Of a stretch of 64,000 bases of DNA, positions 34,408 to 49,020 are shown piece after piece. The stretch's first letter is position 1. Every line of letters begins with the position of its first letter. This stretch comes from Theropithecus gelada (taxonomy: Eukaryota; Chordata; Mammalia; Primates; Cercopithecidae). Location: NCBI RefSeq assembly GCF_003255815.1, contig NC_037668.1, forward strand, positions 14,375,091 to 14,439,090. Direction: 5' to 3'. Below the pieces are notes generated by a model that saw only the letters and a list, made by a program, of their open reading frames with translations, searched no databases and was not told where the DNA came from. Made by a program: the position numbers and the translations under genes.

Positions 34408-34580
34408 GACCAGTGGTCCTTGTCATCTTCAGCTATGTATTAGAATATCATGGAAGTGTTTTTAAAGGTACTGATGCTCAAATCACACCCCAGACCATTT
34501 AAGTGAGAATCTCAAGATATCAGTTCAAGGCATTCATCTTTATTGAAATCTCACCAGGTGCTTATTACATGGTAGCAGAT
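34408..34580 (+). repeat. MER5-like hAT DNA transposon remnant
   Basis: Starts 'cagtggtccttgtcatc' and contains 'gtattagaatatcatggaagtgtttttaaaggtactgatgctca', the order of MER5A-type elements. Confidence 0.6.
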
Positions 34581-35162
34581 TTAGAGACAATGAATTAACC
34601 AACCTGATTTCCCATCATTTTCTTTCGTATCCTCATTTCTTTCATGATTGCCTTCATTCTCTGTGGCTCTATGGATTTTAGTCTTTCTTCTGACAATTTC
34701 AGTTAAATCTCTCACTTGGGCTGGTTTGAGGCAAAGACTATCCTATAGATACATTCTTGTCTATCATCTTGTATAGACATAAAGCTGGTCCCTGGACTCA
34801 CTTCTCTCAAAGTTAATTCATTAAATGCTCTCTTATTTCTCTGACCTCAAGAGTCACCTTAGTTGTCCTTTAGACTCTTACTGAGCTTGTAGAAGTAGAT
34901 ACGTGAACAAAAGGAGAATGTACCTCATGGTCTATGCAGGTTCAAAGTCCTGCCCTGCCCTCTGCATCTACCTTTGGCTGAGGTCCCTTTGGAATGTCAT
35001 AAATGTTCTCCAGTTTATGTAAGCTAAGTAAGTCCATGAGGAGCAGACACTGAGTCCCTGGAAACTTCATCCACATTGCCATAGGGTTGCCCATCTACAG
35101 CTGAAGTTACACCTAACTCCAGGCTAGCGGGGGACTCTCATCTGTGATCCAGGTTCCAATTT
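34581..35162. other. Unassigned sequence
   Basis: Nothing recognisable; it lies just beyond the tail of the antisense GNAQ retrocopy. Confidence 0.4.
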
Positions 35163-35216
35163 AGTTTTTGATTTTTTTGTTTGTTTGCTTTGTTTTTGTT
35201 TTTGTTTTTGTTTTTG
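35163..35216 (-). repeat. Poly(A) tail of the GNAQ retrocopy, as T-rich on plus
   Basis: 'tttttgttttttg'-type T-rich sequence marks the 3' end of the minus-strand retrocopy. It is separated from the provirus by only 'aaggaaagatg'. Confidence 0.75.
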
Positions 35217-35227
35217 AAGGAAAGATG

Positions 35228-35740
35228 TGCAGAGACCAGCTTGGTTGGGGAGACCCTAACCCAGCGGTGCTAGAGGAATTAAAGACACACACACAGAAAT
35301 ATAGAGGTGTGGAGTGGGAAATTAGGGGTCCCACAGCCTTTAGAGCTGAGAGCCTCGAACAGAGATTTACCCACGTATTTATTAACAGCAAGCCAGTGAT
35401 AAGCATTGCTTCTATAGATTATAGATTAACTAAAAGTATTCCTTATGGGAAATAAAGGGATGGGCCAAAATAAAGGGATGGGTTTGGCTAGTTATCTGCA
35501 GCAGGAGCATGTCCTTAAGGCAAAGATCACTCATGCTATTGTTTGCAGTTTAAGAACACCTTTAAGCAGTTTTCCACCCTGGGTGGGCCAGGTGTTCCTT
35601 GCCTTCATTCTGGTAAACCCACAGTCTTCCAGTGTGGGCGTCATGGCCATCATGAATATGTCACAGTGCTGCAGAGATTTTGTTTATGGCCAGTTTTGGG
35701 GCCAGTTTATGACCAGATTTTGGGGCACCTGTTCTCAACA
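35228..35740 (-). repeat. HML provirus 3' LTR
   Basis: 513 bp. On the plus strand it begins TGCAGAGACC and ends CTCAACA; it carries an antisense AATAAA (TTTATT near 35378). Confidence 0.88.
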
Positions 35741-35755
35741 TGTCCCCCTTATTTG
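35741..35755 (-). other. Polypurine tract of the HML provirus
   Basis: On the minus strand 'aaataagggggaca' directly precedes the 3' LTR, the expected plus-strand primer. Confidence 0.75.
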
Positions 35756-35799
35756 ATTTGCAAAGTTATAAAAGCAAAGGCAACTTTGTCATGGTGAAC

Positions 35800-36110
35800 T
35801 ACTTCTTGCAGGAGTCGGGATCTGCATCTGCAGACTATACAAAAACAAACAACACAGATTAAAAGCACAACCATCATTGAAATCACAGAGTTTCCAAGTG
35901 TTTTTATCCATTTTAATGCGTTACTAGCTGCTAATCTGCAGCTCCTTCAAGCACTCCTGTTCCTGGCGTTAAGGTCAGGCGTGCCTGGGATGCTTTAAAT
36001 GTTTGTTCTTTTAATTTTGCAATACCCAAAGACAAGTTTGTAGAGTGTCTTTCTAGATGCTTTTTTATTATTTCCCAAATTTTGATCTTATTAAGAGTTA
36101 TTAATAGTTT
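35800..36110 (-). pseudogene. HML env TM remnant with membrane anchor
   Basis: The minus strand around 36110-35930 reads as the end of the TM ectodomain ('LSLGIAKLKEQTF', 'ASQARLTLTPGTGVL'). At about 35925-35815 a hydrophobic anchor ('MMVVLLICVVCFCIVC') and a basic tail follow. A shift separates the two parts. Confidence 0.65.
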
Positions 36111-36479
36111 TCACAAATCCTGATGTTTAGCTCCTACAACAGGCCATATCATTTGAGGTTAAGGTGCCCTGTACCACCATGTTTTCCAGTAATAGGAACT
36201 GTTGGTGTACTTCTTATCATTTCTACCATTTGACTGTTTTGTTCAGACCAGCTGAACATAGTGTGGCCGTGGCATGCAGACTGAGAGGTGCAATTCAAGC
36301 TAAACGTCCCCTTAAGGGACCAATTAATAATGATTCCATAGAAATTGTTGTGCAGCACCTTTGCCTGCTCTGCAATGCAGTCTTCCTAAACAAGTACATT
36401 CATTTTTTCTAACTGGGTTCAATTTTGTTTATGAATAGGTTTTTGAGGGCGGTATGCCTCAATTATAGGAGCAGATTTA

Positions 36480-36765
36480 TTATAGTAAATACTGAGACCA
36501 GAAAACATGTGTAACAGTGTCATAGAGTGATTGCATCCAGGCATTATTGCCAGCCATGATTGATAAATATGCCCAATATGTATAACTGTTTTCCATGTCA
36601 GCATTTGTTGAAGGAATACTCATGGCAATGGTGATCACCACCATCATCGCTACCATTAAATTACTCATTGTGACTGGTTGTCCCACTTTCCTCAGGTTTT
36701 CTTCCACCATCTGTGACAACTTCTTGATCTGTCCACAGGTAGATGGCTGTGTTCAATGGGTGGTG
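36480..36765 (-). pseudogene. HML env N-terminus (leader of SU)
   Basis: A minus-strand open frame (36719-36480) begins in a segment with a hydrophobic signal-peptide-like run ('MVVITIAMSIPS') followed by an SU start ('YTYWAYL'). It ends in stops, and the central SU and the cleavage region are deleted before the TM remnant. Confidence 0.65.
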
Positions 36766-37116
36766 CTTGTGACAACTGAGGTCCTCCTCAGTATCAGCCT
36801 CAACATAGCTGCAACCAGGGGGTCCTTGGGATCCTCCTGGAATCTCTTCCTTGGCATCTGGCTCATGATAAGGTTTCAGGTGTCTTGATAGTATCCAAAT
36901 TGGCTGTTGGTTCGGTCTTGGAGAAACACAAGCATAACCTGTACCCCAAGTTATTATTTTACCTACTTTCCAACTTTTTGTTATTGGATCTCTCCACCAA
37001 ATCAGTTGTTCTGCTTCTGTCTTTGCAGCTGGTTTCTGTAGATGCTGTTCAACTGCTGGTAACATCTGGCCTTTGAGCAGGCTCAAAAAATTTGAAGTTA
37101 ATAATGCTAGATTCAA
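36661..37116 (-). pseudogene. HML integrase C-terminus
   Basis: The minus strand reads 'QLIWWRDPITKSWKVGKIITWG' and 'YACVSPRPNQQPIWILSRHLKPY' in a 151-codon frame (37116-36661), the last part of a betaretroviral integrase overlapping the env start. The catalytic core is absent. Confidence 0.65.
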
Positions 37117-37179
37117 TTGTGTATGGGCTGTCCCATAATCCCTATTTCTCCCCCTTTTTTGTTTTTGTCATCAGCTGTT

Positions 37180-37500
37180 CATCTGCTTGAAATTGTAACT
37201 AAGCATTTTCAATTAACTGTGTGGAATGAACCATGTATGATGAATCAGAAATTATATTAATAGACATATCAAAAGCAGTCAATACCTCAATTACAGCTAC
37301 AAGCTCCGCTTTTTGAGTTGAAGTATAGAGCATCTGGAAAACTTTACCTTTTGATCCAGAATAAGAAGCTTTACCATTACTAGACCCATCTGTGAAACAA
37401 TGAAAATGCTTAGCAGGCTGCAGGTTGTTTACTGCAGGAATTGTAAATGCAAACCATTCATAGTGTTGCTCAGCTAAGGGGATAGTAAAGAAACAGTCTT
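37180..37500 (-). pseudogene. HML RNase H remnant
   Basis: Minus-strand reading shows '[14 protein letters not shown]', then '[15 protein letters not shown]' and '[10 protein letters not shown]', i.e. the RNase H acidic residues D, E and D in order. It is directly preceded by only the first about 30 codons of reverse transcriptase, so the polymerase body is deleted. Confidence 0.7.
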
Positions 37501-37645
37501 TTAAATCTATGACTATTGAAGGCCAATTTTAAGTCCTCTAAAGCCTCCAGTTTCTTTTTACTCTTTTTACTCAATTCTAACCAAATTAGCTTATCTGTTA
37601 ACCATTTTAAAGGTATAGGTTCTGGAGGCTTAACAATGGCCGCCA

Positions 37646-38047
37646 TCAAAAATGATATCCTAAACCTTGGTGGGAACTTTGTCTTTCCATTTGAAGTGGT
37701 TTTTTCAAACGTTGCAATTTTTTTCCTAGTCCCATACTAGGGACATACTCCATTTCATGCATCATATGTTGATTCTGAGGGCTATATAATTGTTCTGGAA
37801 TTAGAATTTGTGCTCCCCATTGTTGCAATAAATCTCTTCCCCATAAATTTATAGGTACAGAAGTTATAATTGGTTGAATAGTCCCAGGTTGTCCATTGGG
37901 CCCTTCACAATGCAAAATATAACTACTTTGATATACTTCAGGGGCTTTACCAACTCCAACTATGTTAAATTGAGTGGGTTGAATTGGCCACATGGACTGC
38001 CAGTGCTGTAGAGAAATGATTGAAATGTCTGCTCCTGTATCTACCAA
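37646..38047 (-). pseudogene. HML protease with intact DTGAD active site
   Basis: The 133-codon minus-strand frame opens with the active-site motif DTGAD and contains 'NLWGRDLLQQWGA', the conserved GRD region of betaretroviral proteases. It ends with a glycine-rich G-patch-like tail ('HQGLGYHF'). Upstream the frame is interrupted (dUTPase-type region not recognised). It is catalytically plausible as a domain, but there is no intact gag-pro reading frame. Confidence 0.75.
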
Positions 38048-38599
38048 ACCTTTAAATTTCTTTCCCTGAATAGTTATTTCACAGGTAGGACATTTATCAG
38101 TAATTTGATTTACCCAATAAGCTGCTTTGCCTTGTTTATTTGTGCTCCAAATCCTCCTGTTTGTTTAATTTCACTTTTCCCCATTTCCACATATGACACA
38201 ACCAGGAGCTGTGCTATGCACTCTCCTAGCTCTGCTTTCCAGGAACAGAAGTAGATATAACAATTTGGATTTACCCATTGTAATCCGAATCAATGACTCC
38301 TGTATGTATTTGTACCCCTTTTAAATTTTAACTAGACCTTCCTATAATTAATCCTGTCGTCCCTGCTGGCAAGGATCCACAGACTCCTGTTGGGACCTTT
38401 TGTGGGGGTTCCCCAGGCAGAAGGCTCACAGCTTTGGGGCAACATAAATCTACTGCAGCACTACCAGCTGTGGCAGGGGACAGACATTATACAGGGGTGA
38501 GGGAATGGTCTGAGCCGGAAATGCCCCGGTTTGGAATAGGGCCTGTGACAGGCCCCTCATGGCATTTCCCGAAATCAGGTTCCCATCTTTATCAAACTT

Positions 38600-39860
38600 A
38601 GAGTGACACTGATTAGTCCAATGTTTTCCTTTTTTACAATTTGGACTTATTTCAGGCTCAGCAGTTTTCTTTTTTCCCCTGTCTGGTGACCTGACTTGCT
38701 AATTTTTTTCTATATTCTTTTTTAGTATGACCATGCTTCTCACAGTTAAAACAAGCTCCAGGAAATGGAGTATTTCCTTTATCTACTCTCAGTCCTGCCA
38801 TTGCCTGTGCCAACAAAGTAGCTTTATGCAGATTACCTCCAATACCATCACAGGCCTTGATATAACCAACTAAATGTGCTTTCCCTCTAATAGGTTGCAG
38901 AGCAGCCTGGCAATCAGGATTAGCATTGTCGAAAGCTAATAATTGCAACACTATTTCTTGAGCAACCGAAACTGCAATCACCTTTTTAAAAGACTCCTGT
39001 AACCAAGCTATAAAGTCCACGTATGGTTCTTTTGGTCCCTGTTTTACAGCACTAAAGGAAGGGTATTGTTCTCCACCTGAAGTGATTTTTTCCCAAGTTC
39101 TAATGCACACTCTTCTAAGCTGTTCTATGGCAGCATCCTGCATGACCACTTGTGCCTCTAAACGAGCCCAGCCGCCAACCCCCAAAAGTTGGCCTGCGGT
39201 TATATTAATTTGAGGTTGGGCCTGGGCGTTGCAAGTAGCCTGAATGGAAGCTTCATCTACCTACCAAGTTTTAAATTGTAAAAACTGAGCAGGAGTTAGA
39301 CAAGCTCGAGTAAGAGCATCCCAGTCAGTAGGAATCATCCGACTGGAAACAGCCATATTCTTTAGCAGTCCCATTACAAAAGGAGAACCTGGTCCATACT
39401 GATTAATAACTTGTTTAAATTCTTTGAGTAATTTAAAAGGAAAAGGCTCAAGTGTAGCTATAATATTTCCCTGTTGATCTGGGGCAATATATTCTAACAG
39501 GGAACTGACAAGCCGCTAAATCACCCTCTCTTCTAGCTTGCTGAATTCCTGCCCGAATAGAGCTGAGAGCAGTTGCTTGAGGTACTGCTCAGTCAGTCAC
39601 TGGGGCAACTGCTTTTCTCCCGTTGTCCTCTGTAAAAGAAAGATCTGGAGGGTCAGGCCACTCTTTTTCTTCAAAATAATAATGAGGGGGTGCAGAAGGG
39701 TAGGGATCAACCTCTCCCTCCTTTGCTGCTTTAGCTTTAGCTGGCAAACAAACCTGAACAGTAACCTCTTCTGTTACTTCATTATACTCTCCTTCCTCCT
39801 CATCATTAGTGTGAAAAGGTTCCAAGGTGGAATGAACCAGAGCCCACACTTGTCCCATTG
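38600..39860 (-). pseudogene. HML gag (matrix to nucleocapsid), broken
   Basis: The frame 39858-39589 starts MGQ and encodes the matrix region. 39185-38658 (175 codons) holds the capsid C-terminal half with 'GPKEPYVDFIAWLQESF' (major homology region) and a first zinc knuckle. That knuckle reads C-x2-C-x4-H-x4-Y, so its last cysteine is lost. Stops lie between the two open stretches. Confidence 0.8.
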
Positions 39861-39979
39861 TTACCCTGATGCTTCTGAACTCCCCTTCTTACTCACCACG
39901 GGGATTGCTTTAACAGTACTCAGGTGTCCTCCAGCTTAGTTTTCCACATTCTCCAACCATCGCTCCGGTGACCCTTTGA

Positions 39980-40007
39980 CCTGGATTCGAGCCCCAAATT
40001 GGGCACC
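39980..40007 (-). other. HML primer-binding site, tRNA-Lys type
   Basis: The minus strand after the 5' LTR reads GGTGCCCAATTTGGGGCTCG, agreeing with the tRNA-Lys(1,2) 3' end complement except for CpG-type changes. This identifies the K-type group. Confidence 0.7.
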
Positions 40008-40010
40008 TCT

Positions 40011-40522
40011 TGCCAAAACCAGCTCGGTCAGGGATACCCTCACCTAGCGGCACTACAGGAATTAAAGACACACATGCGGAAATATAGAATGTGGAGTGGG
40101 AAATCAGGGGTCTCACAGTCTTCAGAGCTGAGAGCCTCGAACAGAGATTTACCCACGTATTTATTAATAGCAAGCCAGTAATAAGCATTGCTTCTATAGA
40201 TTATAGATTAACTAAAAGTATTCCTTATGGGAAATAAAGGGATGGGCCAAAATAAAGGGATGGGTTTGGCTAGTTATCTGCATCAGGAGTATGTCCTTAA
40301 GGCACAGATTGCTCATGCTATTGTTTGTGGTTTAAGAACGCTTTTAAGCAGTTTTCCGCCCTGGGTGGGCCAGGTGTTCCTTGCCCTCATTCTGGTAAAC
40401 CCACAGTCTTCCAGTGTGGGTGTCATGGCCATCATGAACATGTCACAGTGCTGCAGAGATTTTGTTTATGGCCAGTTTTGGGGCCAGTTTATGGCCAGAT
40501 TTTGGGGGGCCTGTTCCCAACA
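40011..40522 (-). repeat. HML provirus 5' LTR
   Basis: 512 bp. On the plus strand it begins TGCCAAAACC and ends CCCAACA; pairs with 35228-35740. Confidence 0.88.
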
Positions 40523-43500
40523 GGATGTATTTCAATACTCCTGCAAATCCAAAACATTCTGAGAGGGACTTGGGCAACTTCAACAGAAGCAAAACTCAAC
40601 AATGAATAATACTATAGTAGAAGATTATGGCCAAAAATACTGTATTTTTAACCAGCAAGATCATTGGTGCATTATTATACAACATCAGGTGTTTTTCACA
40701 AAACTAGTTCCCATCCCCAAACAATAGATACTACATGCATTTGAATGACATTTTAGGAACAGTAAATATTCTTTTAAATACTGCAAGTTAAAAATTTTTT
40801 TCTGACAAAACTCCCTAAATACATAGGTCTAGTAAGGGTTTCCAATAGGATGATGGGTGAGGAATCCAGCAAAGAGTTACATTTAGAGAGTTCTTTGAGG
40901 AAAAGAAATCCACCAAAAATGTGTTTCAGTCAAATTAACCTGGACAAAGTTACATAGTATTATTCCAGCATTCTTTCCTGAACTTAAAAATGTTCTACTG
41001 ACCAATACCTTCCTGTTTTTTCTGTCTACCAAAAGCTTATATAAAAGTCAGAATTTCTTCATCCAAGATCTGATTTTACCCAATAGATGTTTTCATAACA
41101 TATAAATGTCATTTGCTATTGGGTTGGAATCATATGGGGAAATGGAGAACACAGGATAGATAAGGAAGGCAAGGAGGAAATTAATATTTGAGCACCTACT
41201 ATGTGCTAGGTGTGTATTCACACTTTGAACGTATGATTCTAGAGGTGAGAGTGTTATTGAAAGGATAGTGATCGTTCGGAAGACAGCAGGAAATGGCTAT
41301 TCTGTGAGAAAAACAAATGACAAGTTTAGACTGTGTACTAAGTTATCTACTAAACAGCAGGTGTCTGGCTCCAAAAATGTCTAGCTAATCATATACAACT
41401 AAGCCATTTCTTTTGCTAATTTGATGGAACCAAAATGAAATCCCAAAGACACAGTTACCAGGACAGATCTATTAATGCTACATATGCTGGAAATATGTAG
41501 AGCTAGATGAACATTCAATATTACTAGTTTTATTTTTGTGTGTGTTTCTAATCAGAGATATATCTTTGGAAGAAAATAGTAATGTATACCAAACACACCT
41601 TATTTGTATCCACTGAGATGTTGATTACTAATTAAGTGGTTTTAAACCCTTATTTAATTTGAAGAAGAGCAGCAATATACATTACAATATTTGGGTACAC
41701 TTTATTTTTGTATGGGTTAACATTCTGCTATATTTCATTTCATTCATTTTGAGAAACTTAAAACAAAGGGAAATCAAGGGTAATCGGTAGGTGATTTGAG
41801 GGAAATTTCCAACCAATATGTGAGTCTTGCAGTATTTCATTATACAGCCCTTTCTTCCCATTATTTATTTATTCATTTATTTATTTATTTTTGCAAATAA
41901 GTCATTTTGACCCAAATCCAGCATAGCTTTTCACCAATTCCTAACTTAAGACAACTAAAATTTACAATCATGTGGCAGTATAAATTTTAAAATTACAGTT
42001 CGTACACTTTGACAATCAAGACAGTGTGAAGCACAAAAAAGTAAATTGCCCTTTAGCTGAATTACCTTTTTAAAATAGGCCTGCTGGTTAATCTATCAAA
42101 AAAAAAAAACAAAAAACAAATTTCACGTGTTCTTCAAATTCCTTTTGTAGTTGTCATCTGCTAGTAAACAACATATGCAGGTTCCTAAGATTTTTTTTCC
42201 CGTCTATTCATGACATTCAACAGAGCTCTTTATATGGAAATATTAAAAACAAAAACTTCTAGATTTATTTACTTTTGAATGGGTGTGTTGTTTCCCTTTG
42301 TTTCAGATATGAGGCACAAACTGCTGAATTTAAGCTCTGTAAGGCATAGTAGAAACTTCCAATTTACAAATAAGGAATTATCTGGGGTTTGGAACTGCCA
42401 TGTCATGCAAAAAGGGAAAAATCATCTGTAAACTGGTACACTGCAATGTGTTAAGTGAGTCATGAAATGGCTGCTTGCCTTGGTGTGCTGAAGAAAGGTT
42501 TCTGTGTTTTATGTTTTTGTTTTTGAATAAGACATACCCAAGTCACCATAAAACTCACCACAGGCCTCCATTACCTAAGCATCAACAATAGGAGGCCAGT
42601 GGCACTCCTTATAACGCTTATAACGCTTGCAATCACAATATAATCTAAAGCGTGAGTAAACTTTGTTTTTATACAAAACTGAAAAGAATCCCATCCCACC
42701 CCTAGCCCCTTCAATAAAACCCCAAAGAAACAAAAAAGAAAATCCTTTAGTTTCGATTGACTAGTGTGGCTAAAATTAGGTTTCTATGCATTACTGCTGC
42801 TAGGGTGATCAATTTTTTCCTTTCTCAAGAGAAGGGATCTTGTCATGCACCCTATAGGAACAGTGAAGCCACAAACCTCAATTCTACATAGCAAATTCCA
42901 TCCCAATTTCATAAAGACAAATATAACAGTCTTTCCCTGTTTTGCTCAGCTTCTTCAAACTTTGAGATCAGGTTTAATTGACTATATCTACTATAGCTCT
43001 ATTAAATAGAATATCTTGATCCCCTAAAACTGCGACACTCATGATCTTGTGATGAGGTTTTCTCTATACACACTGTAGGCCTTCAGATGTTGTTGTTTAC
43101 TTTTTTTTTTTCCCTGCACCAAATTTAAGAACTCCTTTTCAGGCAAGCAGTGGTCTCTAGCTGTTGAAACACGTCCTTAGTGGATCACAATAGTTCTAAA
43201 ACTGCCTTTCTAGTAAAGGCCATCAGAGAGGTAATACCAAACTGTGCATTTGCCAAATAAGAATATAAATTGTATAAAAGCTCATATTCCATTTCTAGAT
43301 CAAACGGAGAAAGTTCTACAAAGTTGATTTCCATATTTGTATAAAAGTTTGGACTGATTTTATGTATTTTGCTATGAAATTACCTTTGGGTCTTATAATC
43401 AGTATATCTCTACTCAGGAACGTGCAAATGATTTTCCCTAGTCAGAAATAAACTGACAAATTCACATTCTCCTCTCTTAAAAAAGTAAATAAAATAACAT

Positions 43501-45274
43501 TATTCAAAATGTGAATTAGCTATAGACATACAATATAATTACATAGATACATATCAATGCAGCACATTCAATCTGTCAAAAAATTAATGATTACAAAGCC
43601 AGTATGGATGCTGCAATACCAAGAGAGATGTATGTACAATGATTAGAACATTTGTAATGCACTATACCTACAGGCAGTCAGTTTGTTAAATTACAGGTGT
43701 TTTCTGAGCAAGGGAAAAAAAAAGTAACCTGTGTTGTTTGAGGCTGAGAGAATCAAGAATGAGAACATTTCATTACTGTTTGGTGGCTTGGTACTCATCT
43801 AACAGGCCATTAATATTCTCCCTCCCCCTTTATTATCCCAAAAAAGTGATTTATATGGAAGTTTAGACTAGTGCCAAATACCACTATAGTTAAAATGAGA
43901 CCAGTTATCATGGCCTAAATCTAATGTCCCAGCAGCTTTAAATAACCATGATTTATTTTCTTAAATCAAATTTCAACTCAAGCTGCTTGACAGAAGCTCG
44001 TCAATACATGTGCTGTATTTCTTTGCATTTGTTGAAAAATTGCACATATAGAATTCCAAACATTTCTCCTAGTAAGTTCAGTTACACAAATACATGTTCT
44101 ATAGAACACCGAGAAGTTACCTTTGAGTTAAGTCCACAAATCTTCCGTAAGTTCAACCTAATCAGTTACCAGTTCAAGAAGATCTTGAAGGTAGTAAACT
44201 AGCAGGGACTTCAGATTTTGGAAATTAAAGGTGTCAGAATAATACTATCAACCAATGTTCCTGGCAGACTTAATTGAATTTAAAGAACCATTGAGAGTAA
44301 AACTGGTTTCAAATAAAGAGACACAAACAGATTTCCTGTTAAACCACACAGGATACTTTTTACATTGCCGGTTTGGACACTGAACATGGGACAGGGACAC
44401 TAACCATGTCATCTTAAGGACAAAGAAAAGAATGGACCATGAGAATCAAATCTACAGTTACCAACTGTTTGGCAATTGGCATTTCTGGTTCATTCTCAGC
44501 CAGTCATTTTAGGCTCCACAGTCTTACTCTCTTAAATTTTAAGATACCAGCTTTTATTTTTTAAGTTCTTATTCATGCCAGCTTTGGCAACACATACCCA
44601 TAATAAAAGTCATTTTAAAATTGTGGCACAAACACCAAGGAAAAAAAAGAAAAGAAAAGCTTAAACAATAACAACAAAAATATTAAGAACAACCTATAAA
44701 AAGTTTCTGGGTAGCAGCCATTAGGGTAATGTAGTGTCTGTTGGCATCTTTTTTGGCATCTGCAATTGAAAGAGAGGGTGAAAAAAAGAAAGAGAAGCAA
44801 AGAAGGGAGGAAAGACAATGGCACATGGCATTTCAAAAGAAAGGACTCCTGTGTGTCTTTGATCCTGCCTTCTGCACACTTCTCTGAGCAATCAAGCTAT
44901 GGCTGAATGTAAACATCTAAAAGAAATGACACTTAACGGCTAGACAGACATCCATTGTCCCAGTCCAGAGTGAGACAAGACAGTATACTCTATTAAAAAA
45001 GAAACTATGTGTGTATCCAGAGCAACACATTTAAAACCATAGTATTAATACATATAATCCTTCAGCAAAAACTACAAACTTAGCTTAAGCTGATGATGGC
45101 TTAAATCGAACCATGTGTCCTGACTGTATCAGTGGGGAGAAAAACTTGACCAAGAATGGATCTAGGAGAAAGCCCATTGTAACCTGGGGAAAAAATCAGG
45201 AGGGAGGTATGAATTGGGGGGCGGGGAAAAAGGGAAATCAGCTTTGTTTTGCTCCATAGAAAAGAAAAAGAGAG

Positions 45275-45320
<46 letters not shown>

Positions 45321-45614
45321 TTATCATTGTGAGTGCATGACTGAGAATTTAAAATACATTGAGTCACAAGGTTTTGCCTAAAAAAAAAGATAGAGAGGAA
45401 ATGTGCTGGGACTGTACTTCAGCATCCTCTGTATTTCCTCTGAATAGTTTAAATAAAATCATAATATTTACCATAAACTCTGTGGACATGCTCACACAGA
45501 GTCCAGGAAAGCAATAAGTTAGTATTATGCAAATTGTTTTCCACAGAAACACAGTCCTTCTATATCTTCAATAGTCCACCAGGGAAGGGCAGGGCGTGTG
45601 TCTAGGAGGCACAA
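40523..45614 (-). pseudogene. GNAQP: GNAQ retrocopy 3' UTR
   Basis: AT-rich sequence with no Alu or other gene. On the minus strand it follows the long GNAQ 3' UTR as I know it, from 'ttgtgcctcctagacac' right after the stop onward. This explains the whole 5-kb stretch. A GA/TC expansion is at 45262-45316 and a TTTA run at 41867-41890. The copy's polyadenylation hexamer appears changed to AATACA next to the provirus edge (about 40530). Confidence 0.85.
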
Positions 45615-47228
<1,614 letters not shown>

Positions 47229-48840
47229 TTTGGGGTTCTTAGTGTTCAGTTTTAACATTTCTCATTCCCATGTACAAGGTGAGGGTTAAAGTTTGATTTT
47301 TTGGGTTGCTCAAATACTGTCCCAAGAGAAAATTCTGTGTATAAGTGGCGTATTAAAGCAATGCTTCCGGCAGAAAGGGGCAATGGAGTTTGGGATGGAG
47401 GAAGGAAAGGCAAATTACTCAAACTGTGTGATTCCATGCACAGAATCCTGTGTTTAACAGCTCACACCATGCACTTGGAGGGGGATAAGGAGGCTGGGTT
47501 CTCCTGAGGCCTTGAAAGGGACTCTCAGGACAGCAGTAGTGGGAACAGAGCAGAGTTCAGAGAGCAAACAGGCGATGGGGACCAGAAGGGCCTGACAGGG
47601 TGGAGCCCATGGGACACAGAGGTAAGACCAGACAAAGGTGACAGCGGCTTCTGAAGAGAACAGATAGGAAAGAGAAAAGCAGTGAGGGAAGGAGCTGTCA
47701 TCATAGACAGAAATAAGGAGCGAGTGCAGCTAACAGCCATAGATGTGATTACCTTCGTAGCCTAAGCTTGCAGGCCAGGGAATCTGCATGCCAGTCTCCA
47801 CTTGCTGAACAGCAGTTTTCTTTTGATCATCTTTGGTTTTAGGACACTTGAGGCATGAATGTGGCCAATGACTTGATACCCATGTGTGTTGTCAGCTGAG
47901 CCTTCAAGAGCCTCACCTTCCAGCTGGGGAGGGTTCTTCATTCCAAGGGAAAGCTCTAAACCCAGCTCTGAAAATGAAACCACACCCAACAGGGTTCACT
48001 GTCATCCATGATCTTACTGTGACTTTCTCTTCCACCCAAGAGGATCATCAGAGAAGGAAAGTGGCCTTGAACAAGAAAGTCCAAGGGGTAAAGGGAAACC
48101 AAGAAAGACATTTTGGTATTTTCTGTATTGTTGATTTTTCATGCATCACCCATTAATGATAAGATTGCCAGGAGGAAAAGGTGATCCCAACTGACAAACA
48201 TATTTTAAAAACTTAGGATTAATAAACACAAATAACTTCCAGGTAGACAAGGCAAAGGCAAGGAAATCACACTGGATACAGGCTGTGTTCTGGGAGGGAG
48301 GAGATTCTAAAAATCAACATTAAATGAACATGTGAGAGAGGAGAATTGGATGCACTAAACATGGGATATTGATGAAAAGATCATACAGATAGGTATAATG
48401 CATATATCTACATTTTATTAAAAACATATGCCAAATATGCATAATGTATATGACAAATGACATAAATACATATATATAAAAATCTATTGGAAGAAATTAC
48501 ATAGGGATGTGGAAGATGTTGAATTAACATTATAGTCACTACCATTATAATCTGGTCCATTGAAATTGGAAAAAAATTTAGAAAAATAAGATGAATGAGA
48601 GAGGGAAGACAAGGTGAGAAACAAATGCCCTATTAGCAGGGAGAAGTCACCAGGTAAAGGAGAATGAAACAAAAGGCATTCACTCTGTCCTCTTGCCTGG
48701 AGCCTGGTTAGTGCTCTGGACTCCTGGGGAAGCCAGCAGGTGAGAGTGTTGGAGCCAGGTGGGTGAGTCCTGACTGGGGGTGTGGGAATCCATGAAGAAG
48801 CAAAAGAGACATCAGTGGGAAGAAATCAGTTTAAATACTC
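47229..48840. other. Unassigned sequence
   Basis: No gene recognised; 48360-48500 is AT-rich with 'atatgc' words. Confidence 0.4.
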
Positions 48841-48849
48841 AAAGTTATC

Positions 48850-49020
48850 AGGGCACGTGTCAGGGACTACGCATCCCCCGACACTCACTGAGCGTCTTCC
48901 GTGTGTCCTCTCCAGGGATCCAGATGGTGCTCGTTACATCACGTGACCCTCCCTCCTGAGGACGTGGGTCTCCTTATTCCTCAGCTGGGGGCATCACTTG
49001 ACAGATGAGCATCAGGCAGC
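48850..49020 (+). repeat. Possible MIR
   Basis: 'cactcactgagcgtcttccgtg' followed by a 'cacttgacagatgagcatc' stretch resembles the order of an old MIR, with heavy divergence. Confidence 0.35.

Larger units (their letters stand above)
35228..40522 (-). mobile_element. Betaretrovirus-like ERV (HERV-K group, probably HML-3), antisense
   Basis: A 5,295-bp minus-strand provirus with LTRs at 40011-40522 (5') and 35228-35740 (3'), a tRNA-Lys-type primer site and a polypurine tract. The order gag, pro, pol, env is preserved, but most of reverse transcriptase, most of integrase and the middle of env are deleted. By eye the LTRs differ at about 40 of 512 positions (about 8%). Possible target duplication AGATG/GGATG with one mismatch. 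The HML-3 (MER9-type LTR) label is from LTR length and sequence memory and should be confirmed. Confidence 0.85.
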
